From: Variibacter gotjawalensis
GTDB lineage: Bacteria; Pseudomonadota; Alphaproteobacteria; Rhizobiales; Xanthobacteraceae
Direction: 5' to 3'
Length of the DNA stretch: 64,000 nucleotides
NCBI RefSeq assembly: GCF_002355335.1
Contig: NZ_AP014946.1
Coordinates: forward strand, 4,355,501 to 4,419,500
This document shows, one piece after another, positions 1 to 8,616 of this stretch (its first letter is position 1; each line of letters opens with the position of its first letter). Under the pieces are notes generated by a model that searched no databases, had not been told where the DNA came from, and saw only the letters and a list, made by a program, of their open reading frames with translations. A program made the position numbers and the translations under genes.

Positions 1-165
1 CTACTCAAAATCGAAGATATTCGCGGCGACCTTTTCGACCTTTCTCGCGGCAAAGCGTCGGGCCGGAAAAACAAAGACGAGATAACGCTTTTCAAATCCG
101 TCGGCACCGCGATCGAGGATTTGGCCGCCGCGATCCTGCTCTGGGAGCAGATCTCCGTCGCTTGA
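1..165 (+). CDS. Ornithine cyclodeaminase/mu-crystallin family protein, C-terminal end only
   Basis: The window opens inside this gene, and only the last 54 codons and a TGA stop are present. The visible peptide contains ITLFKSVGTAIEDLAAA, the C-terminal signature of the ornithine cyclodeaminase/mu-crystallin family. These are NAD(P)-dependent Rossmann enzymes that include ornithine cyclodeaminase, alanine dehydrogenase and ketimine reductases. The catalytic and nucleotide-binding parts lie outside the window, so substrate cannot be assigned. The downstream gene starts about 100 bases later on the same strand, but there is no sign that the two work together. Confidence 0.8.
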   Translation, partial: LLKIEDIRGDLFDLSRGKASGRKNKDEITLFKSVGTAIEDLAAAILLWEQISVA

Positions 166-266
166 AGCGCAAGGCTGGCCGCTTATTTTCCACGCCGTAA
201 CCGCCGGAACACCGTGCTAGCCTGCCGCATCGCCACGCAAAGAACGTGAGCAAAAGGGAGAACGCC

Positions 267-1382
267 ATGATTTCTCGGCGAACGATATTGGCTGGCCTCG
301 GCGCGACCGCTCTCACGGCGACGGCGCGAAACGCGGCCTTCGCGCAGGACACCAAACAACTCGTGATCGACGCGCACGGCCATTTCACGACCGAACCGAA
401 GAGTTTTCTCGATTGGCGTCTGGCGCAAATCGCGGGTCTCAAGGATCCAAGCCAGAAGCCTTCCCCGGCGAGCCTGAAGATCACCGACGATCAGTTACGC
501 GAAGCCGTCCAGCCGCAGCTCAAATTCCAGCGCGACCGCGGCACCGACGTTGCGATCTTCTCGCCGCGCGCCTCCGGCATGGGCCATCACATCGGCAACG
601 CCGAGACTAGCGCCGATTGGTCTCGGCTGTGCAACGAGTTGATCTACCGCATCACCCAACTGATGCCGGAGAACTTCATCGGCGTGGGCCAATTGCCGCA
701 ATCGCCTGGCGTCGACCCGAAGAATTGCATCGAAGAACTGGAGCGCTGCGTGAAGCAGTACGGGTTCGTCGGCGTTAATCTCAATCCGGACCCGAGCGGC
801 GGGTTCTGGAAAGATCCGCCGCTGACCGATCGTTATTGGTATCCGGTCTACGAGAAGCTCTCGGAACTCGACGTGCCGGCAATGATCCACGTCAGCGCCT
901 CCGCGAATGCAAACTTCCATGCCACCGGCGCGCACTACATCGCGGCCGACACCGCCGCCTTCATGCAGTTCATCCAGGGCGATCTCTTCAAGGATTTCCC
1001 GAAGCTCCGCGTCATCATCCCGCACGGCGGCGGCGCGGTGCCGTTCCACTGGGGCCGATACCGCGGTCTCGCTCAGGATATGAAGAAGCCGCCGCTCGAA
1101 GAGCACTTGCTCAAGAACGTGTTTTTCGACACCTGCGTCTATCACCAGGCCGGCATCGACATGATGTTCCGCGTCATACCGGTCGAGAACATCATTTTCG
1201 CGTCCGAGATGGTCGGCGCCGTGCGCGGCATCGATCCGCAGAGCGGCCACCACTTCGACGACACCAAGAAATACATCGATAAACTCAACCTCTCGGCCGA
1301 AGACCGCCGCAAGGTGCTCGAAGGCAATGCCCGTCGTGTCTATGGGCTGGATCGCACCGCCTTCATGAAGAAGCGCGGCTGA
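267..1382 (+). CDS. 4-oxalomesaconate hydratase-like (LigJ family) amidohydrolase with a twin-arginine leader
   Basis: This is a 371-residue protein of the amidohydrolase-2 (ACMSD/LigJ) TIM-barrel family. Seen: metal-binding HxH at His37 and His39 (DAHGHF), then SPRAS, GVNLNPDPSGG, IPHGGGAVPFHWGR and FASEMVGAVRGIDP, a motif set I associate with LigJ. LigJ hydrates 4-oxalomesaconate in the protocatechuate 4,5-cleavage and gallate pathways. The N-terminus MISRRTILAGLG followed by an alanine-rich stretch ending AFAQD looks like a Tat export signal, which is unexpected for this normally cytosolic enzyme. The ATG at 267 is preferred over the GTG at 246 because GGGAG ends 6 bases before it. No other ring-cleavage gene is nearby, so the true substrate is open. 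Confidence 0.75.
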   Translation: MISRRTILAGLGATALTATARNAAFAQDTKQLVIDAHGHFTTEPKSFLDWRLAQIAGLKDPSQKPSPASLKITDDQLREAVQPQLKFQRDRGTDVAIFSPRASGMGHHIGNAETSADWSRLCNELIYRITQLMPENFIGVGQLPQSPGVDPKNCIEELERCVKQYGFVGVNLNPDPSGGFWKDPPLTDRYWYPVYEKLSELDVPAMIHVSASANANFHATGAHYIAADTAAFMQFIQGDLFKDFPKLRVIIPHGGGAVPFHWGRYRGLAQDMKKPPLEEHLLKNVFFDTCVYHQAGIDMMFRVIPVENIIFASEMVGAVRGIDPQSGHHFDDTKKYIDKLNLSAEDRRKVLEGNARRVYGLDRTAFMKKRG

Positions 1383-1424
1383 TCGCTTGACCTAACGGCG
1401 CCGATCGCTCAAGTCAGCGCCGTC

Positions 1425-2069
1425 ATGTCCACCATAGTCAAGATCTGCGGGCTGAAGACCCTCGATACGCTCGACACCGCGCTCGATGCCGGCGCCGACA
1501 TGGTCGGATTCGTTTTCTTTCCGAAGAGCCCCCGCAACATCGGGCTCGCCGACGCCGCCCGCTTCATCGCCCACGCGAGTGGTCATGCCGAGACGGTCGC
1601 GCTGGTGGTCGACGCCGACGACGCCTCCATCGCCTCGATCCTGGACGAAGCAAAGCCGGACTGGCTCCAGCTGCACGGCTCTGAAACGCCGGAACGGGTC
1701 GCAGAAATCCGCAAATCGAGCGGAAAACGCGTCATGAAGGCGCTGCCGATCGCGACTGCGGCCGATCTAGCGGCAATTCCGGCTTTCGAGGCCGTCGCCG
1801 ACCGCCTACTTTTCGACGCCAAGCCGCCGAAGGATGCCACCCGTCCGGGCGGTCTCGGGGTGCCGTTCGACTGGAATTTGCTGCACGGGGTTGAAACCAA
1901 GGTGCCCTTCATGCTGTCTGGCGGCCTAGACCCCGACAATGTCGCTGAAGCGCTTCGCATCACGCACGCACCGGGCGTCGACGTCTCGTCCGGTGTCGAA
2001 CGCGCGCCTGGCGAGAAAGACCCCGATCGCATCCGGGCTTTCATCCGGGCGGCGCGGGGCGTGACCTGA
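1425..2069 (+). CDS. trpF: Phosphoribosylanthranilate isomerase
   Basis: A 214-residue single-domain TIM barrel that catalyses the Amadori rearrangement of N-(5'-phosphoribosyl)anthranilate to CdRP in tryptophan synthesis. It opens with KICGLK, carrying the catalytic Cys8, and continues [17 protein letters not shown]; the phosphate-binding SGGLDPDNV and GVDVSSGVE motifs close the barrel. Length is normal. It lies 22 bases upstream of trpB, with trpA next. trpC and trpD are not in the window, which matches the split trp genes of alphaproteobacteria. No leader peptide or attenuator is visible upstream. Confidence 0.97.
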   Translation: MSTIVKICGLKTLDTLDTALDAGADMVGFVFFPKSPRNIGLADAARFIAHASGHAETVALVVDADDASIASILDEAKPDWLQLHGSETPERVAEIRKSSGKRVMKALPIATAADLAAIPAFEAVADRLLFDAKPPKDATRPGGLGVPFDWNLLHGVETKVPFMLSGGLDPDNVAEALRITHAPGVDVSSGVERAPGEKDPDRIRAFIRAARGVT

Positions 2070-2091
2070 GCAAGACCCAAAAGGGACTTTG

Positions 2092-3308
<1,217 letters not shown>

Positions 3309-3309
<1 letters not shown>

Positions 3310-4139
3310 TGACCACCCGCATCGACACCCGCCTCGCCGACCTCAAGGCGCAAGGCCGCGCCGCGCTCGTGACCTTCCTCACCGCCGGCGATCCGGACCC
3401 AAAACTTTCGCTCGAAATCCTCCGCGCTCTGCCGAAGGCAGGCGCCGATATGATCGAGCTTGGCATGCCGTTCACCGACCCGATGGCGGACGGCCCGGCG
3501 ATCCAAGCGTCCTCGCAACGCGCGCTGAAAGGCGGCGCGACACTCGCCAAGACACTCGACATGGTGCGCACCTTCCGCAAGGACGAAGCCGCCACCCCGA
3601 TCATTCTGATGGGCTACTACAACCCGATCTACATATACGGCGTCGACAAGTTTCTCGCCGACGCGAAGGATGCCGGCGTCGACGGCCTCATCGTCGTCGA
3701 TCTGCCGCCCGAGGAAGACGAGGAGCTTTGCCTCCCGGCGCTCAAAGCCGGCCTCAACTTCATTCGCCTCGCAACGCCGACGACAGACGACAAGCGTTTG
3801 CCGGCCGTGCTCGCGAACACATCCGGTTTCGTCTACTACGTCTCGATCACCGGCATCACCGGCACGGCAAAGCCTGACGCGAATGCGGTGGCCAAAGCCG
3901 TTGCGCGCATCAAAGGCCACACGAAGCTTCCGGTTGCGGTCGGCTTCGGCGTACGCACCGCCGAGGACGCGCGCGCGATCGCGTCGAAGGCGGACGGAGT
4001 CGTCGTCGGCTCCGCATTGATCGATGCTCTGAAGGGAACGCTCGATGCCGAAGGCCGCGGCAACGGCAAAACCGTGAGTGCAGTAACGAGCCTCGTGTCC
4101 AGCCTCGCCGAAGGTGTGCGCAGCGCTCGTTCGGCTTGA
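3309..4139 (+). CDS. trpA: Tryptophan synthase alpha chain
   Basis: A 276-residue TIM barrel that cleaves indole-3-glycerol phosphate to indole and glyceraldehyde-3-phosphate, passing indole to TrpB through the tunnel of the complex. Both catalytic acids are present: Glu50 in MIELGMPF and Asp61 in DPMADGP. The phosphate loop [10 protein letters not shown] is near residue 215. The reading frame is open well upstream, but homology begins only at the ATG at 3309, which overlaps the trpB stop by one base (TAATG). The gene closes the trp block; accD follows after 115 relatively AT-rich bases. Confidence 0.98.
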
Positions 4140-4254
4140 TTTTCCATCTGTTTTCGCGTGCGTGGCGGGTTAAAATCGCCACAAAGCACAATTAGATTAG
4201 GCACGTTCGCTCGAATATTTAGCCGCAATTTTTTTGCGTCACCACGGATACACG

Positions 4255-5175
4255 ATGAACTGGATCACCAACGTCGTCCGCCCGAAGATCAAGAACCTCT
4301 TCAAACGCGAGGTTCCGGAAAATCTATGGGTGAAGTGCCCCGAGACCGGGCAGATGGTCTTTCACAAAGATCTCGAAGCGAATCAGTTCGTCATTCCGGG
4401 CTCCAACTATCACATGCGCATCGGCGCCACCGCGCGCCTGCAGTCGCTGTTCGACAACGGCCGCTACGAAGACATCATCCCTCCGGAGGTCGCGACCGAC
4501 CCGCTGCGCTTCCGTGACGAGAAGCGTTATGCCGATCGCCTGCGCGACGCGCGCACCAAGACCGGCATGCAGGACGCCGTGAAGATCGGCTACGGCGAGG
4601 TCGAGACGCTGCCGGTGACGGCGGCCGTGCAAGACTTCGACTTCATGGGCGGCTCGCTCGGCATGGCTGCCGGCGAAGGCATCATCCGCGGCTTCGAGAC
4701 AGCCTTGGCGAAGAAGACGCCATTCATCCTGTTCGTCTCGTCCGGCGGCGCGCGCATGCAAGAAGGAATTCTCTCGCTGATGCAGATGCCGCGCACCACG
4801 GTTGGCGTGCAGATGCTGCGCGAGGCGGGTCTGCCCTACATTGTCGTGCTGACGAACCCGACCACCGGCGGCGTTACAGCGTCTTACGCGATGCTCGGCG
4901 ATCTCCACATCTCTGAGCCCGGCGCATTGATCGGCTTCGCAGGCCCTCGCGTGATCGAGCAGACGATCCGCGAGAAACTCCCCGAAGGCTTTCAGCGTGC
5001 CGAATATTTGCTCGATCACGGCATGGTCGACATGGTCGTGCATCGTCACGACATGCGCTCTACGCTCGCGCGCCTGTGCCGCGTGTTCATGAAGGCTCCG
5101 GCCTACGACGTTTCGCTGCCGACGCACGAGAAGCCTGCCGCCGATCTCGTCCAGCTCGCCGCGCAGACGCCTTGA
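4255..5175 (+). CDS. accD: Acetyl-CoA carboxylase carboxyltransferase subunit beta
   Basis: A 306-residue subunit of the carboxyltransferase that moves the carboxyl group from biotin to acetyl-CoA, the first step of fatty acid synthesis. Crotonase-fold motifs are clear: [27 protein letters not shown] and [12 protein letters not shown]. The N-terminal zinc ribbon is degenerate. Only the first of four cysteines (Cys28) remains; the equivalents of the other three are Thr31, Ile47 and Ser50, so zinc is probably not bound. I believe this is widespread in Rhizobiales. The ATG at 4255 gives the usual [10 protein letters not shown] start. Ribosome-binding sequence upstream is weak. Confidence 0.97.
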   Translation: MNWITNVVRPKIKNLFKREVPENLWVKCPETGQMVFHKDLEANQFVIPGSNYHMRIGATARLQSLFDNGRYEDIIPPEVATDPLRFRDEKRYADRLRDARTKTGMQDAVKIGYGEVETLPVTAAVQDFDFMGGSLGMAAGEGIIRGFETALAKKTPFILFVSSGGARMQEGILSLMQMPRTTVGVQMLREAGLPYIVVLTNPTTGGVTASYAMLGDLHISEPGALIGFAGPRVIEQTIREKLPEGFQRAEYLLDHGMVDMVVHRHDMRSTLARLCRVFMKAPAYDVSLPTHEKPAADLVQLAAQTP

Positions 5176-5191
5176 TCGCACCGATGGCGCC

Positions 5192-6511
5192 ATGAATTCC
5201 GTTGACGCCATCGCGGCACGCCTTGCCGAACTTCATCCACGGAAGATCGATCTGTCGCTCGGGCGCATGCACCGGCTGCTCGCGGCACTCGGTCATCCGG
5301 AGCGCGACGTACCGCCCGCCATTCAAGTGGCCGGCACCAACGGCAAGGGGTCGACCGTCGCATTCCTGCGCGCGATCCTCGAAGCCGCCGGCAAGCGCGT
5401 CCACACTTACACGTCGCCGCACCTCGTCCGCATCAACGAGCGCTATCGTCTCGGCGCACCGGGCGGCGGCAAGATCGTTGACGACGAAACACTCGCCGCT
5501 GCCTTCCTCGAATGCGAGAAGGCCAACGCCGGCGAAGCGATCACGCAGTTCGAGATCACAACGGCCGCAGGATTTTTGCTGTTCGCACGGCATCCCGCCG
5601 ACGTGTTGCTGCTCGAAGTCGGCCTTGGCGGCCGCCTCGATGCGACGACCGTCATCGATAAACCTGCCGCAACCGTCATCACGCCGATCTCGCGCGATCA
5701 CGTCGAATTTCTCGGTGATACTATTCCGCTCATCGCAGCTGAGAAAGCCGGCATCATTCGTCCGGGCGTTCCGTGCATCACGGCGACACAGCCGAGCGAA
5801 GCGCTTACCGTCATCGAGCGCACGGCCGCGAAAGCGCGCGCGCCACTGCTCGTCGCCGGCGAAGACTGGACCGTCGGCGAAGAGAACGGCCGCCTCGTTT
5901 ATCAGGACGATGACGGTTTGCTCGATCTTCCGGCGCCGCGCCTATCCGGCCATCATCAGTTCGAGAATGCCGGAACCGCGATCGCGACGCTACGCGCGCT
6001 GAAAGACTGGCGCATCCCGACCGAAGCTTACGAGAAAGGCGTCGCGGCCGCCGAATGGCCGGCGCGCATGCAGCGCATCGCATCCGGCAAACTCACCGAG
6101 ATCATTCCGCCGGGCGCCGAACTTTGGCTCGACGGCGGCCATAACGCGGCCGGCGGCCGCATTATCGCGGCAGCGCTTGCCGACATCGAAGAGCGCGTGT
6201 CGCGTCCGCTGGTGCTCGTGGTGGGCATGCTGTCGACGAAAGACATCGACGGCTTCCTGCAGCACTTCTCGGGTCTCGCGCGCCGCTTGATCGCGGTGCC
6301 GATCCCGGATTCAGAGAAAGCCGTGCTGCCGGAGCAGATCGTCGAAGCCGCCCGCCGGGTCGGCATCGCGGCGGAGGCCAAGTTCAGCCTGACCGAGGCA
6401 CTCGACCGCGCCGCGCAACTCAAGACGACGCCCCCGCCGCGCATCCTGATCACCGGCTCCCTCTATCTGGCCGGCGACGTCCTGCGGCAAAACGAAACGC
6501 TGCCGACGTAA
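5192..6511 (+). CDS. folC: Bifunctional dihydrofolate synthase / folylpolyglutamate synthase
   Basis: This 439-residue Mur-ligase-family enzyme adds glutamate to dihydropteroate and then to tetrahydrofolates. The ATP-binding P-loop GTNGKGS spans residues 48-54, the Omega-loop region TSPHLVRINER follows near 80, and the C-terminal glutamate-ligase domain carries LDGGHNAAGG. Length is normal. It starts 16 bases after accD ends; accD-folC is a common pair in alphaproteobacteria. In relatives I expect trxA and addAB near its 3' side; here a low-GC two-gene segment intervenes. Confidence 0.97.
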   Translation: MNSVDAIAARLAELHPRKIDLSLGRMHRLLAALGHPERDVPPAIQVAGTNGKGSTVAFLRAILEAAGKRVHTYTSPHLVRINERYRLGAPGGGKIVDDETLAAAFLECEKANAGEAITQFEITTAAGFLLFARHPADVLLLEVGLGGRLDATTVIDKPAATVITPISRDHVEFLGDTIPLIAAEKAGIIRPGVPCITATQPSEALTVIERTAAKARAPLLVAGEDWTVGEENGRLVYQDDDGLLDLPAPRLSGHHQFENAGTAIATLRALKDWRIPTEAYEKGVAAAEWPARMQRIASGKLTEIIPPGAELWLDGGHNAAGGRIIAAALADIEERVSRPLVLVVGMLSTKDIDGFLQHFSGLARRLIAVPIPDSEKAVLPEQIVEAARRVGIAAEAKFSLTEALDRAAQLKTTPPPRILITGSLYLAGDVLRQNETLPT

Positions 6512-6521
6512 GCTTGTTTTT

Positions 6522-6552
6522 TAGGAAATTATGCCTTAGTCTATTATTCCTA
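6522..6552 (+). promoter_or_regulatory. Dyad TAGGAA-N19-TTCCTA upstream of the endonuclease-like gene
   Basis: Between the folC stop and the next gene lies an AT-rich stretch with a perfect 6-base inverted repeat, TAGGAA (6522-6527) and TTCCTA (6547-6552). A TATTAT that could serve as a -10 box sits against the right arm. Placement just before a strong CGGAGG ribosome site (6555-6560) would suit a repressor site or promoter. This is inference: no regulator is adjacent and the arms are short. Confidence 0.3.
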
Positions 6553-6567
6553 GACCGGAGGCGTGAT

Positions 6568-7374
6568 TTGCAGACTCATTTTCGAGAATTGGAGCTCGCG
6601 CATCGCGAGCTGATTTCCCTCAAGCAACAAGTCCTTGCGGCTCGTGCGGACGAGAAATTTGCGGCTTTTCTCCTCGCCTTGAAGGAGAACTTCAATCCCG
6701 ATCAACCGCGCGACGAGTTGGGTCGCTGGACGAGCGGTGGCGGGGCGTCCGCGCAATACGACGACAACGTCATCGACAACGAGAGCGCGTCGTCTCTCGA
6801 CGGCGCGGAATACATCGCGGCCGGGTCTGTCAATATTGACTACTCGAAAGCTTACACTGGCGACCCAAGGATTGACCGCACGACCAGAACCCTCAGCGAA
6901 ACGCTAGGCAACGTCATGGAGAAGATGGACTTTATCCCAACATGGACGCCTCAAATGTACGGCACTGCGGTCCACACCGCTTTTGGGTGGACCGTCCGGG
7001 GAATGGGAATAGAAGGCATCGGCTACTATGATGTCGAACAAAGCTTCCGCGATGCAGGCCCTATCGGGTACGGAGCGCCCGGCAGCATCCGGACCGACGT
7101 CGTGCTCCGAGATGACACTGGACAGACTCTTGCAATCTACGATGTGAAGACTGGAAACGCCGAAATTTCGCCCGCCAGAGCGAGAGATATTCGGTCCAAC
7201 GCGGGCGTTGTGGATCGGTGGGTGCCAATTATTGAATTGAATGTCATTCGCGGAGCATCCATCAAATCTCGCCCAGCAAAGCGCATCATCGGACACGTCA
7301 TTGCGCGTTTGTATCGCGATCGTGAACTAGCGCAGAATCTTCGGATGGTCCGAACCGGCGGCGTTGTACGTTGA
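6568..7374 (+). CDS. Restriction-endonuclease-like (PD-(D/E)xK type) protein, possible toxin
   Basis: A 268-residue protein I cannot assign to a named family. Residues 1-40 look helical. NFNPDQPRDELGRW at 41-54 resembles a motif that recurs before unrelated C-terminal domains in Rhizobiales phage-like and toxin-like proteins. Residues about 130-240 read as a restriction-endonuclease-like fold: His136, then Asp177 (RTDVVL) and Asp192-x-Lys194 (IYDVKTG), the spacing of a PD-(D/E)xK metal site. No signal peptide or membrane segment is present. A TTG at 6568 is taken as start because CGGAGG ends 7 bases upstream. Its 3' end overlaps the convergent DUF4304-like gene by 77 bases. GC content is lower than in the flanking genes, suggesting transfer. 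Nuclease function is inference. Confidence 0.6.
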   Translation: MQTHFRELELAHRELISLKQQVLAARADEKFAAFLLALKENFNPDQPRDELGRWTSGGGASAQYDDNVIDNESASSLDGAEYIAAGSVNIDYSKAYTGDPRIDRTTRTLSETLGNVMEKMDFIPTWTPQMYGTAVHTAFGWTVRGMGIEGIGYYDVEQSFRDAGPIGYGAPGSIRTDVVLRDDTGQTLAIYDVKTGNAEISPARARDIRSNAGVVDRWVPIIELNVIRGASIKSRPAKRIIGHVIARLYRDRELAQNLRMVRTGGVVR

Positions 7375-7984
7375 TGACGCGCTGAATCTCTGCTCGGAAG
7401 CGATGTCTATCTCCAACGAAGGCTGCGATATGTGCCGCTTTCGACTTCAGTTGGAATTGAGATTCATAGCCGAAGGTTTCCCAAGTTGCGACTTTGTCAA
7501 AAAGCTTTCGGGCCGTGTCAAAATCGTCTGCCAATCCAGCAGCGATAGCTGCCTCGAAAGCACGGCGATCCGGACCTGTTGCCTTGCGCCAATCACCTGT
7601 CGGGACCAGAGCAAAAAGCTGACGGCTAATATCTGAAATCAAAGCGAGGTCGCGGCGCAAACGCTCAACCTCTCGAGCTGCCTTTTCGGCATACTCCTCC
7701 ATGATAGGACGAAACTGCTTGGCACTTTCGAAACGCACAAAATCCGCGATCCGATAGCCGAGGTCGAAGCTTTGATAGTCTTTCTCATACCAAAGCCAGC
7801 TCGCGCTAACGACGAGGTAAGTCCCCTTCTCCCAACCGCTTGGATCAAACGTGACTAGTATGAGCCAATAACGCTCGTCCGAATACCAAGTGCGCGACTG
7901 TCCTTTCCGAACACATCCAATCGGCGCGAGCGCAGCCTTCGCTGCCGCTGCAATGATCTTCCCGTGCTCGTTCTGCTTTGCCAT
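7298..7984 (-). CDS. DUF4304-like hypothetical protein
   Basis: About 228 residues, convergent with and overlapping the endonuclease-like gene. The N-terminal half (IGCVRKGQSRTWYSD, then GTYLVVSASWLWYEKD) resembles DUF4304, a family of unknown function that I recall from mixed accessory loci. The C-terminal half is helical and Lys/Arg-rich, with no signal or membrane segment. Two ATG starts are possible (8005 or 7984), and neither has a good ribosome site. Hand counting gives 90 G/C in the 180 bases 7381-7560, against 121 of 180 in addA (9061-9240), so the segment is compositionally foreign. A partner or immunity role toward its neighbour is inference from position only. Confidence 0.6.
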   Translation of the reverse strand: MAKQNEHGKIIAAAAKAALAPIGCVRKGQSRTWYSDERYWLILVTFDPSGWEKGTYLVVSASWLWYEKDYQSFDLGYRIADFVRFESAKQFRPIMEEYAEKAAREVERLRRDLALISDISRQLFALVPTGDWRKATGPDRRAFEAAIAAGLADDFDTARKLFDKVATWETFGYESQFQLKSKAAHIAAFVGDRHRFRAEIQRVINVQRRRFGPSEDSALVHDRDTNAQ

Positions 7985-8010
7985 ACCGACGCCGTCGTTC
8001 GGCATCGATC

Positions 8011-8042
8011 ATAAACAAAATGCCCGGCGCGAAGGCCGGGCA
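8011..8042 (-). terminator. Rho-independent terminator after trxA
   Basis: On the minus strand TGCCCGGC and GCCGGGCA form a perfect 8-base-pair stem (8021-8028 with 8035-8042) around a 6-base loop, followed by TTTTGTTTAT. It lies 30 bases past the trxA stop. It should end trxA transcription before the DUF4304-like gene, so that gene needs its own promoter. Confidence 0.8.
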
Positions 8043-8071
8043 CTCGAAAATATATCAGCGAGCGGAGTGCG

Positions 8072-8395
8072 TTACGCGACAGCGCCCTTGATCCACTGCT
8101 CGAGCTTCTGCTTCGGCGCAGCGCCGACTTGACGCGAGGTGAGCTCGCCGCCCTTGAACATCATCAGCGTCGGGATCGACATGATGCCGTACTTCGAAGC
8201 CGTCGCCGGATTCTCGTCGACGTTGACCTTCACGATCTTCACCTTGCCGGCCATTGCGCCCGAAATTTCTTCCAGCGCCGGCGCGATCATCTTGCAGGGG
8301 CCGCACCACTCGGCCCAGAAATCCACGACCACCGGCTCCGACGACTTCAGAACCTCGGACTCGAAACTCGCATCGGAAACTTTGGAAACGCTCAT
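8072..8395 (-). CDS. trxA: Thioredoxin
   Basis: A 107-residue classical thioredoxin, the cytosolic protein-disulfide reductant recycled by thioredoxin reductase. The active site [12 protein letters not shown] is at residues 29-40, and the cis-proline motif [11 protein letters not shown] follows at about 73. There is no signal peptide. It is downstream of addA on the same strand but 221 bases away, so it probably has its own promoter in the gap. A strong terminator follows it. Confidence 0.98.
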   Translation of the reverse strand: MSVSKVSDASFESEVLKSSEPVVVDFWAEWCGPCKMIAPALEEISGAMAGKVKIVKVNVDENPATASKYGIMSIPTLMMFKGGELTSRQVGAAPKQKLEQWIKGAVA

Positions 8396-8616
8396 AGCGA
8401 CCTCATCGCGTGTGATCAGGAAAGAGGACGACCGGCCCTCTGTCCGATCATGCAGAGAACTGGCGAATCGAAAAAACGATCCAACGGATCGAATAGCTGT
8501 GCCCGGAACGGAACTTAGCGCGAACCTTGCGGCGCTCTAAGCCTGAATATAGAGCGCGATTGGGAATCTGCCAGGACCCATCGGGAGGCGGAAACTAGGG
8601 ATCGCCTTACCGATAA

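Noticed and set aside
6568-7374. Prophage remnant
   Set aside because: The DQPRDELGRW motif recalls phage-like proteins, but no portal, capsid, tail or integrase gene is present.
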